Assembly (NCBI GenBank): GCA_947457285.1
Contig: CANGVZ010000216.1
Coordinates: forward strand, 1 to 5,067
Direction: 5' to 3'
DNA: 5,067 bases
Source of the DNA: Flavobacteriales bacterium
GTDB lineage: Bacteria > Bacteroidota > Bacteroidia > Flavobacteriales_D > Sanyastnellaceae
Both the position numbers and the translations under genes were made by a program. The notes under the pieces were generated by a model. That model made no database searches. It was not told the origin of the DNA and was given only the letters and a program-made list of their open reading frames with translations. Below, in pieces: positions 1 through 5,067 of the stretch. Numbering within the stretch: the stretch's first letter is position 1; every line of letters begins with the position of its first letter.

Positions 1-210
1 AAAGCCACCGAAGAACGATATGCGTTATTCAAACCTTTCAAAGAGCAACAAGTGTATTCGTATGATGCACGAAAAGGCACCAAGGGTGGCAGCGAGTTTT
101 TAGAACTCGGCTATCTGCGCCCCGATTTGATTTTGAAAGACTTGGTGAAGATCGCCCATCCAGAGTTGTTGCCTACGTATGAATTGTATTTTCACAATAG
201 GTTGGAGTAA
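1..210 (+). CDS. ABC transporter substrate-binding protein, BtuF-like (3' end only)
   Basis: Only the last 69 codons and the TAA stop lie in the window; the gene enters from the left edge in frame 1. The visible part begins KATEERYALFKPFKEQQVYS and ends in ELLPTYELYFHNRLE. The order 'ERYALFKPFKE..VY', then a Gly-rich stretch, then 'LRPDLILKDLVKIAHPELLP' matches what I remember of the C-terminus of periplasmic binding proteins for cobalamin or iron complexes in Bacteroidota, where the last lobe ends in a PD-x-x-L-x-DL-x-KI-x-HPELLP helix. Such proteins bind the ligand in the periplasm and hand it to a BtuC/FecD-type permease. Neither the permease nor the ATPase is in view, so the ligand cannot be named. 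The gene converges on the minus-strand operon, with a hairpin directly after its stop. Confidence 0.78.
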   Translation, partial: KATEERYALFKPFKEQQVYSYDARKGTKGGSEFLELGYLRPDLILKDLVKIAHPELLPTYELYFHNRLE

Positions 211-282
211 AGTAGTAATCAGTATTTGTTAAACGGTAATCAGTAGGCATCTACTGATTTCCGTTTAACAATAATTACTACT
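211..282. repeat. Long imperfect hairpin between convergent genes
   Basis: Three stacked stems can be paired by eye: 211-219 with 274-282 (9 bp), 226-236 with 261-271 (11 bp) and 238-246 with 251-259 (9 bp), around a 4-nt loop GCAT at 247-250. Interruptions are a T/T mismatch (237/260) and an uneven internal loop (220-225 against 272-273). The left arm also holds a 10-bp direct repeat, GTAATCAGTA, at 215-224 and 236-245. The hairpin starts right after the stop of the left gene and touches the last base of the stop of the minus-strand gene. Position suggests it ends transcription from both sides, but neither side has a U-tract, so a REP-like intergenic palindromic repeat or a decayed miniature element is equally possible. 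Confidence 0.8.
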
Positions 283-1013
283 CATCGATTCAGCTTCCTC
301 AAATACACATTGCCATACTTTGACTCAAAATGATATCCCGGACCATTGCCAAGTTGAGCAGAGACGAGCGTATGAAAATCTTCTTCCTCCTTTCCAGAAA
401 ACGGATGATTAAGATTAGAGTAGATTTGTCCATAGTTGGTTTCTGCCTTTAGTTCGCCTGTTTTGGATTCACTCAACGAAGCATCAATGCCTCCGTAGGT
501 TGCGTCTACCACGAGTGGACCATTGAATCCGTTTATTTCTACCATTCCATAGACTGATTCAATCTTTGTATCGATTTCCTTAGGCACTTTAATCTCCAAC
601 ACAATATCCATATCTACTCCCTCTGAGTAAAACTTATAATTATTGTGATTACCTGGATCATAGTCTCGCAAGGCAGATTTATTTTTAAACGTCATCTTTT
701 TTCCATCCCTCATTACTGTAATTCTATGTGGAAGGTTTTTCAGGTTTACAATCTCCGATTCAATCACAAGTGTATTCCCCTTAATTGAAGAAGAAAGCTG
801 GAAGGCCTCATCATGCTCACCGGCATTGATACTTACGGTGCCCTGAATTGAAACTTCATTCTTCTCCCACGTGCTTACTTTTATCAGTTCAGGATAATCG
901 AATTGAAATCGGATTGTTTGACCAGCTTGAACAGGATATGTTTTGTTGACGGGTGTTTGTGCGACTATTATCCTAGCAAGGCAACACAACGCTATTAATA
1001 CAATGGCTCTCAT
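282..1013 (-). CDS. Exported DUF4097-like beta-strand repeat protein (second copy)
   Basis: The product has 243 residues and starts with a signal-peptide-like segment (MRAIVLIALCCLARIIVA, predicted cut before Gln19). An Arg at position 14 inside the hydrophobic stretch is unusual. The rest is rich in beta strands, with a recurring Tyr-Gly-x-[VI] motif at residues 155, 173, 194 and 233 (YGMVEI, YGGIDA, YGQIYS, YGNVYL), as in DUF4097/adhesin-like proteins that form a right-handed beta-solenoid. It ends YGNVYLRKLNR, nearly the same as the end of the upstream gene product (YGKVYLRKK), so the two look like diverged duplicates. The ATG overlaps the TGA of the upstream gene (ATGA at 1010-1013), which suggests coupled translation; GGA lies a few bases before the start. 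The cellular role is unknown; a periplasmic or surface place is inferred from the signal peptide. Confidence 0.85.
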   Translation of the reverse strand: MRAIVLIALCCLARIIVAQTPVNKTYPVQAGQTIRFQFDYPELIKVSTWEKNEVSIQGTVSINAGEHDEAFQLSSSIKGNTLVIESEIVNLKNLPHRITVMRDGKKMTFKNKSALRDYDPGNHNNYKFYSEGVDMDIVLEIKVPKEIDTKIESVYGMVEINGFNGPLVVDATYGGIDASLSESKTGELKAETNYGQIYSNLNHPFSGKEEEDFHTLVSAQLGNGPGYHFESKYGNVYLRKLNR

Positions 1014-1771
1014 TTTTTCCGTAGATAGACTTTACCATAATCCGAACGGATGTCGATACCCATTCCACCTCCATTGATCTTGCCATTGACTTTATCGCTG
1101 TAGCGAACCATGTCCCCATCCTTGTCAATTTCAATTTTAAATTCTGGCGCGACAAAGATTTCTCCATACGAAGTCGAAAGCTTCAAATTTGCTTTCGTAG
1201 ATGAAGGTAGCGTCACATCAACATATCCATGGATGGACACCAGAGACAATGGGCCTTTTACATTTTGACTAAAGTTTGCTTCAATATGACCGTGAATCAC
1301 TTTTGCAGTTACCGGTCCGGTAATATTCTCCATTTCTACACTATTGTAATGGGCGGATATCTCAATTTCATTTTCGAGGTTTTTAAACACAGCCTCTCCT
1401 CCATATTGTGAAGAATGTTCATACGAAACAATCACACCCTTCGGCACCAAAATTTTGATTTCTGGCGAGTTCATCTTTTTTAGCTGGTAAACCTCCACCA
1501 CGTTTCCCTTATCAGCTACGTTTATTCCCAGGCCGGTGTTGTCATCCAGTCCTGAACTATTGATGGCTCGCAGCCCTTTGGCGCGGTCGTCTTCGTCTCT
1601 ATCGTGATCGCGAGAAGAGAAAATGATCTCATTTCCGTTATACCCCTCCACGATAACACGACCCAAATGAATTTCCAGCCGTCCCCTACTTTTCGCCAAT
1701 TTAAAATCCTGTGCGGAGGCTACACATATAGCCGCCACCATTATTCCGATTATTAATATGATCTTTTTCAT
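1010..1771 (-). CDS. Exported DUF4097-like beta-strand repeat protein (first copy)
   Basis: The product has 253 residues with a clear signal peptide (two Lys, a hydrophobic core, then Ala-Ser-Ala before Gln21). The mature part carries six spaced [YH]-[GN]-x motifs at residues 123, 142, 160, 181, 202 and 245 (YGGEAV, YNSVEM, HGHIEA, HGYVDV, YGEIFV, YGKVYL), mostly about 20 residues apart. This fits the rungs of a beta-solenoid of the DUF4097 type. An acidic/basic patch at residues 54-66 (RDHDRDEDDRAKG) interrupts the N-terminal part. It follows the anti-sigma-like gene after 74 bp and overlaps the next gene by 4 bp. In Bacteroidota such proteins often sit behind an ECF sigma/anti-sigma pair, so it may be a regulated envelope product or part of the sensing system; the exact job is not known. 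Confidence 0.87.
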   Translation of the reverse strand: MKKIILIIGIMVAAICVASAQDFKLAKSRGRLEIHLGRVIVEGYNGNEIIFSSRDHDRDEDDRAKGLRAINSSGLDDNTGLGINVADKGNVVEVYQLKKMNSPEIKILVPKGVIVSYEHSSQYGGEAVFKNLENEIEISAHYNSVEMENITGPVTAKVIHGHIEANFSQNVKGPLSLVSIHGYVDVTLPSSTKANLKLSTSYGEIFVAPEFKIEIDKDGDMVRYSDKVNGKINGGGMGIDIRSDYGKVYLRKK

Positions 1772-1807
1772 TTCAGTTGTTTTTAATTTTTTACGTTTCC
1801 TTTTTTA

Positions 1808-1831
1808 CACTGAGACACCAAGGCACTCAGC
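1808..1831. repeat. Three 8-bp units with consensus CACYNAGN
   Basis: In the 74-bp gap between the anti-sigma-like gene and the first DUF4097 gene lie CACTGAGA, CACCAAGG and CACTCAGC, three head-to-tail 8-mers sharing CAC and AG. The minus-strand reading resembles the short 'CCTTGGTGTCTCAGTG' type of intergenic repeat that I recall seeing dispersed in many bacterial genomes; that is memory, not a search. A 5-bp inverted repeat (1810-1814 with 1826-1830) is embedded but lacks a U-tract in the operon's direction. Confidence 0.45.
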
Positions 1832-1845
1832 ATTCCATTTTTTGT

Positions 1846-2619
1846 TTAAGAGAGTTTTAATAAACCTGAGTAAGCTTCATCTTTTACCGCCTTTATGGAT
1901 TCTTTATCTCTTGTAATCCGATCCAGTTCTTGGATCACTGATTTTTCTTTCATCTCAATCATTAAGCGAATCAGACTGATTTGCACAACAGGGTCTTTTT
2001 GTTTTGCGAGAGATGAGATGAGTGCCGTGCGTACGTGCGCTTGTTGATGAAACTTACTTAACGCTTCAAGCGCTGCCAAACGCACATTGGTATTAGGATC
2101 TTCATCCATCGTTTTTAAAAGGGCATTTACAATCTCATCATCCGGCTGTTCGATTTGGTATGAGGCTGCCACCCCTAACATTCGCTGACTGGCCGATTGT
2201 GGATTAGTCATCATCGCCATCATTATTCGCTTGGTAGAATCCATCTCCTCGCGAAGGCGAGCGATTTCCCTTTGTTGCTCATAATTCTTGTTGACCCAAA
2301 ATAATATGACAACGCTTGCGATCAGGAAAACAAAACCTGCCGCAATACGTAAAACCATTGGCTGAAAGAAAATTTGCCTCCCTTGGTTCGAATTCAAAAT
2401 TTCCTGCTGAAGAGATTTTTCAAAATTCGATTTTAGGGTGGAAGTAGGCTCAAGTGTTGAGGTCCGATCTATATTGCTCATCAATTGTTTCAACTGATCA
2501 TATAGCAACGCAGCGCTTTCATTTTCCGCGATCTCTTTTTCCACAATGATTCTTTCTTCTTCTGAAAGTTTCCCATCGATGTAATCTATCAGTAAGCCTT
2601 CTAATTTTTCAGTTTTCAT
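1846..2619 (-). CDS. Membrane anti-sigma-like protein with C-terminal HEAT repeats
   Basis: I place the start at the ATG at 2619 (257 residues, MKTEKLEGLLIDYIDGKL...). A TTG at 2625 would add two residues and overlap the sigma gene stop; the ATG sits 2 bp after that stop and is preferred. Numbering from this ATG, residues 1-46 resemble the helical N-terminus of Bacteroidota anti-sigma factors ('LLIDYIDGKLSEEER..VE'). A hydrophobic transmembrane helix covers about 89-109 (VLRIAAGFVFLIASVVILFW), then a charged helix (about 113-132) likely to form a coiled coil. From about 161 to the end come HEAT-like repeats, best seen in 'NVRLAALEALSKF' and 'DPVVQISLIRLMIEM'. There is no Cys in the whole protein, so the HxxxCxxC zinc site of classical ZAS anti-sigma factors is absent. 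Inferred role: holds the sigma factor from the next gene upstream at the inner membrane and releases it on an envelope cue. Confidence 0.83.
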   Translation of the reverse strand: MKTEKLEGLLIDYIDGKLSEEERIIVEKEIAENESAALLYDQLKQLMSNIDRTSTLEPTSTLKSNFEKSLQQEILNSNQGRQIFFQPMVLRIAAGFVFLIASVVILFWVNKNYEQQREIARLREEMDSTKRIMMAMMTNPQSASQRMLGVAASYQIEQPDDEIVNALLKTMDEDPNTNVRLAALEALSKFHQQAHVRTALISSLAKQKDPVVQISLIRLMIEMKEKSVIQELDRITRDKESIKAVKDEAYSGLLKLS

Positions 2620-2621
2620 AA

Positions 2622-3182
2622 TCAATTCGATTTCTCTAATTCGAAATAATGCTCTCTCAGCTTTCCAATCGCGCGATGCACTTTTACCTTAATATTGGCC
2701 ACTGTGGTATCAAGCATCACGGCCACCTCTTCGTACTTCAAATGCTGAAAGCGCGTGAGTACCAGCAATTCGCGTTGTTCTTCATCTAATCTAGCCATTG
2801 ACCGTTGGAGAAGTTCTTCGCGTTCATCTTGCCATTTGCTTTCTTCACTCTCAACCATTGTATCGCCCATCTTTTCTATATTCAAAAGACCCTTCTTGTT
2901 TTTATTTGCCTGATAATGATCAGAGAAAATATTTCGTGCCAGTTGGTAAATCCAGGGCATAAACTTGTTCCCTTCCCGGTAGCTACCTCGGTATTTGATC
3001 ATTCGCAGAAAAACATTTTGGGTCAGGTCTTCGGCCATGTCTCGATCCATGGTCATCCTGACTAAAAAATTAAAAATCCGTTGATGATAACGCTCAAACA
3101 AGACAGCCGCCTGTGGGAGATCTCCGTTTTTCACAGCTTCCATTACTTGTTCGTCCGTTGGCAGCACTTCAGCAGGTTTCAA
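2622..3182 (-). CDS. RNA polymerase ECF sigma factor (sigma-70 family)
   Basis: The 186-residue product has the two domains of ECF sigma factors. Region 2 spans about 24-93, with the core-binding helix 'AEDLTQNVFLRMIKYR' (50-65) and the -10-recognising helix 'FMPWIYQLARNIFSDHYQ' (74-91). Region 4 spans about 128-178, with the helix-turn-helix 'LKYEEVAVMLDTTVANIKVK' followed by VHRAIGKLRE. No extra C-terminal domain is present. The start is not an ATG: TTG at 3182 keeps the residues before 'TDEQVMEAVKNGD', which family members usually have; GTG at 3167 is a second option and ATG at 3143 (Met14) would cut into the conserved N-terminus. An in-frame TGA two codons before the TTG closes the frame. 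It is the first gene of the operon, and the anti-sigma-like gene follows without a real gap, the usual layout for sigma/anti-sigma pairs. Confidence 0.93.
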   Translation of the reverse strand: MKPAEVLPTDEQVMEAVKNGDLPQAAVLFERYHQRIFNFLVRMTMDRDMAEDLTQNVFLRMIKYRGSYREGNKFMPWIYQLARNIFSDHYQANKNKKGLLNIEKMGDTMVESEESKWQDEREELLQRSMARLDEEQRELLVLTRFQHLKYEEVAVMLDTTVANIKVKVHRAIGKLREHYFELEKSN

Positions 3183-3365
3183 TTTTCAATTTAATTACAA
3201 GAAGGTATCCAAAAGGTTACAATCAACTAACAAATTGTTTAACTGAGGTTTGAGAAAATAAAGCAAAAAACAAACAAAAAGACCAAATAATAGATTGGGT
3301 AGCCCTTTCCTGTTCGTCTTGCTGATTTGGGAGGTTTCCTTCCTTAAAAAATTCGTATTATCGTA

Positions 3366-3373
3366 TAACTTTG
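3366..3373 (+). promoter_or_regulatory. Bacteroidota -7 promoter element (TAnnTTTG)
   Basis: TAACTTTG fits the Bacteroidota -7 consensus TAnnTTTG exactly and lies 30 bp before the ATG at 3404, giving a predicted transcript start near 3380 and a short leader. No TTTG stands at the right distance for the -33 element; the nearest upstream one, at 3326-3329, is 36 bp away, too far. The match supports the ATG at 3404 over the in-frame TTG at 3371, which lies inside the element. Confidence 0.5.
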
Positions 3374-3403
3374 TTTGTTGATATTTTAATGATCGATTCT
3401 TTT

Positions 3404-4078
3404 ATGAAACGCACTTTACGACTAGCTCTTCTTCTACTTCTGATTTCAGCGCTACAGCCGGCAAACGGGCAAGTGGCCATTGGCACGGGCGCAACGGCTC
3501 CCACACCTAACCCAAATGCTGTTCTCTTGCTGGTAGGCAATGGCGCCAACCAGGGATTGATAATTCCTTCTGTTACCAGCTTGTCAGGCTTTGGTTCGGC
3601 CGGAATGGTCGTTTATAATTCCACCAGCAACACGGTTCATTACCACAATGGCACGGCCTGGAATCAAGTTGGCGCAGGCGGAAGCGGCACCCAGGGCATT
3701 CAAATTTCGGGAAACACCGTGTCGCTAACGGCAACTCCAAACGCAGGTTTTGGCTTGTCTAGCCCTGCACCGACAGCAACGGGACAACTGTTGGTCTGGA
3801 ATGGAACTGGTTGGGAATCTACACCCGCGCCCACGACAAACGGGCAAACTTTAAGCTGGAATCAAACAACGGGAAAATGGACAATTGGCACAGGAGCCAC
3901 GGTTGCAACACTTAGCGGAGATGTGCAGGGCGCAAGCAACAGCACCACGATTGCCAATACAGCCGGCAACAACATTGCCATAGCACTCAACAATGCAGCC
4001 ACAACAAATAGAATTCTGGAATCACCATCACCCCCAGCGGCACAAACAATCAAGTGCTCACTACTGTGGCAGGTGTAA
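3404..4078 (+). CDS. Secreted tail-fibre-like protein, 5' part of a frameshifted gene
   Basis: From ATG 3404 this frame encodes 224 residues: a signal peptide (MKRTLRLALLLLLISA, predicted cut before Gln23), then the opening common in Bacteroidota surface proteins (QVAIGTG, NPNAVLLLVGN, GLIIPSVTSL, GMVVYNSTSNTVHYHNGTAW). Then come low-complexity Gly/Thr/Asn/Ser modules, including two copies of a Q-x-L-x-W unit (TGQLLVWNGTGW and NGQTLSWNQTTGKW). Such proteins are exported and often reach the surface. The last residues (ESPSPPAAQTIKCSLLWQV) do not fit the composition, and the same DNA read in frame 1 gives GITITPSGTNNQVL..., so the frame is lost at about 4012-4036 and the stop at 4076-4078 is premature. 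In-frame TTG 3371 and ATG 3389 are possible starts but place extra charged residues before the signal peptide. Confidence 0.8.
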   Translation: MKRTLRLALLLLLISALQPANGQVAIGTGATAPTPNPNAVLLLVGNGANQGLIIPSVTSLSGFGSAGMVVYNSTSNTVHYHNGTAWNQVGAGGSGTQGIQISGNTVSLTATPNAGFGLSSPAPTATGQLLVWNGTGWESTPAPTTNGQTLSWNQTTGKWTIGTGATVATLSGDVQGASNSTTIANTAGNNIAIALNNAATTNRILESPSPPAAQTIKCSLLWQV

Positions 4079-4770
4079 CTCAATGGGCTAACGCTACGGG
4101 AGGCACCCTCCCTTCGTTGTCCGCCAACCAGCTTTTATCAAATAATGGAAGCAACACCGGCATCAACGTAAGCGGTGACCTTGGGCTCTCCGTTTCTGGA
4201 ACTACCGGAACATTTACAATAGCTAACAATGCCATTAATACAGCTAAAATAATCAACGGGGCAGTTACCGTTGCCAAAATTGGAACAGCAGGATTACCAG
4301 ATGCTAACCGCGTATTAACAACCGATGCCAGCGGTGTACCACAATGGACCATTGCTGCCGGAGGCGGAGACATGTTGAAAAGCACCTACGACCCCACCAA
4401 TATCAACGGAAGTGCCTTCAACCTTTCTAATCATACCGGACAAATCTCTACAACACAGATTACCGATGCCAACGTAACCAACGCCAAATTGGACAAAAGC
4501 GCAATCCCATTAAGTGGCTTTGCGGCTCCAACCGTGGCCGTGGATTTTGGTGCTCAAAGAATAATCAACCTAGCTGCTCCAACGGCCGCCACTGACGCAA
4601 CCACGAAAGCCTATGTAGATTTAGCGGATGCCGCGAAGTTGAACGCGACCATTTTAACTACTTCAGGCGATATTCTCTACAATGATGGTACTTCCACCAC
4701 CCGTTTACCAAGAGGTGCCATTGGTAATGTCTTGCAGTCTACCGCTACTGGCATTCAATGGGCCCCGGGG
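3779..4770 (+). repeat. Five dispersed VL...QW-type protein repeats
   Basis: The same short unit recurs in the coding sequence at about 3779-3823 (TGQLLVWNGTGWEST), 3839-3889 (NGQTLSWNQTTGKWTIG), 4045-4095 (NNQVLTTVAGVTQWANA), 4303-4359 (ANRVLTTDASGVPQWTIA) and 4720-4770 (IGNVLQSTATGIQWAPG). Each has a small polar/Gly start, x-L, a turn rich in Thr/Gly, and a final Trp. They are spaced unevenly and are repeats at the protein level, not in DNA sequence. Confidence 0.7.
4012..4075 (+). other. Frameshift zone in the tail-fibre-like gene
   Basis: Both frames are open only between the TAG at 4009-4011 (frame 1) and the TAA at 4076-4078 (frame 2), so the shift must lie here. One missing base near CTGGA (4016-4020) would restore NRIL-GITITPSG; one missing base in the C5 run at 4031-4035 would give NRILESPSPPSGTNN. 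The first reads more like neighbouring beta-strand modules. A real disabling mutation and a sequencing or assembly error cannot be told apart from this window. Confidence 0.85.
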
Positions 4771-5067
4771 GGTGGATCTGGCGAAGCGAACACAGCCTCC
4801 AATACAGGCCTCGGTGGGGTGGGTGTTTTCGATCAAAAGACCGGAGTGAATCTGGAGTTGAGAAATATAAATGCTGCGTCAAATAGAATAGGCGTGGCAC
4901 TGGATGCTGCGAACAATGAAATTGACATTGATGTAAATGAAGCCAATTTATCTATCGCAACTACTCAACTTACTGGCCAATTGGGTGTAGCGAATGGAGG
5001 TACTGGGGCTTCAACTTTGCCACTAAATTCAGTTTTGTTAGGCAATGGTACTGGCGCCATTTCCGCT
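4012..5067 (+). CDS. Secreted tail-fibre-like protein, 3' part (runs off the window)
   Basis: The frame beginning after a TAG at 4009-4011 is open for 352 codons to the window edge and continues the protein begun at 3404; it has no start of its own near the 5' end (first ATG at 4372). Modules seen in order: a VL-T-x-QW unit (4045-4095); ANNAINTAKIINGAV (about 4228-4272); a second VL-T-x-QW unit (4303-4359); DMLKSTYDPTNINGS (4369-4413); the tail-fibre motif RIINLAAPTAATDATTKAYV with a final Asp (4558-4620); GDILYNDGTSTTRLP (4666-4710) plus a third such unit (4720-4770); GEANTASNTGLGGVGVF and following strands (4780-4950); and LGVANGGTGAS...LLGNGTGAIS (about 4981-5064). These are typical of phage tail fibres and of large Bacteroidota surface proteins. 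No phage genes surround it, so a host surface or adhesion protein is more likely. The C-terminus, where an S74 chaperone or type IX sorting domain could sit, is not visible. Confidence 0.82.

Noticed and set aside
973..1411. Short open frames on both strands (minus 973-1167, plus 1229-1411)
   Set aside because: Both overlap the DUF4097-like genes, which have signal peptides, family motifs and a coupled ATGA overlap.
1810..1830. Possible terminator hairpin CTGAG...CTCAG between operon genes
   Set aside because: The stem has only 5 bp with an 11-nt loop, and on the operon strand it is followed by A's, not T's.
2805..3065. Open frame of 86 codons on the plus strand
   Set aside because: It is fully inside the sigma factor gene on the other strand, and its product has no recognisable features.
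4030..4036. Programmed -1 frameshift at the C5 run
   Set aside because: The sequence A CCC CCA does not fit an X XXY YYZ slippery heptamer, and I saw no clear stimulatory stem right after it; a plain indel is simpler.
3862..4083. Open frame of 73 codons on the minus strand
   Set aside because: It is antisense to the secreted protein gene, and its Ala/Val/Leu-rich product mirrors the Gly/Asn/Thr codons of the plus strand.
4080..4385. Open frame of 101 codons on the minus strand
   Set aside because: It lies opposite the tail-fibre-like coding sequence, whose plus frame is open for 352 codons with clear family motifs; the minus product is a low-complexity shadow.
3404..5067. Prophage tail-fibre gene
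   Set aside because: The protein has a Sec signal peptide, which phage fibres lack, and its visible neighbours are ordinary chromosomal genes; the right side is not visible, so this is not final.

Overview
The window most likely comes from a member of the Bacteroidota, probably of the Cytophagales type. Three things suggest this: the sigma factor is of the small ECF type typical of that phylum, an exact TAnnTTTG-type -7 promoter element lies before the plus-strand gene, and the secreted protein at the right opens with an N-terminus common in this phylum (signal peptide, then QVAIGTG and NGTAWNQVG). This assignment is from recognition, not from a search.

Layout. (1) Positions 1-210 hold the 3' end of a plus-strand gene for a periplasmic ABC-transporter substrate-binding protein of the cobalamin/iron-complex (BtuF-like) type. 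(2) Positions 211-282 hold a long near-perfect hairpin that fills the gap between this gene and the convergent minus-strand operon. (3) Positions 282-3182 (minus strand, read right to left) form a compact four-gene operon: an ECF sigma factor (2622-3182), a membrane anti-sigma-like protein with a cytoplasm-type N-terminus, one transmembrane helix and a C-terminal HEAT-repeat domain (1846-2619), and two exported DUF4097-like beta-strand repeat proteins (1010-1771 and 282-1013). The last two overlap by 4 bp (ATGA). The only gap of note, 1772-1845, carries a short 8-bp-period repeat. (4) Positions 3183-3403 are a divergent intergenic region, A-rich, with a good -7 promoter element for the plus-strand gene. 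(5) From 3404 to the right edge (5067) runs a large secreted plus-strand protein built of phage tail-fibre-like modules. Its reading frame is broken: the first frame ends at 4078, while the coding sequence plainly continues in another frame from about 4012-4018 to the end of the window.

How it works together (inference): the sigma factor and its membrane-bound partner look like a trans-envelope signalling pair. The HEAT domain would be the extracytoplasmic sensing or docking surface, and the two DUF4097-like proteins would be exported co-products or targets. The divergently placed secreted tail-fibre-like protein shares the upstream region with the sigma gene, but nothing in the sequence proves that the sigma factor controls it.

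I found no tRNA, rRNA, CRISPR array, insertion sequence or replication origin. The most noteworthy items are the zinc-finger-free anti-sigma/HEAT fusion with its DUF4097 pair, the frameshifted tail-fibre-like gene with five copies of a VL...QW motif, and the hairpin at 211-282.
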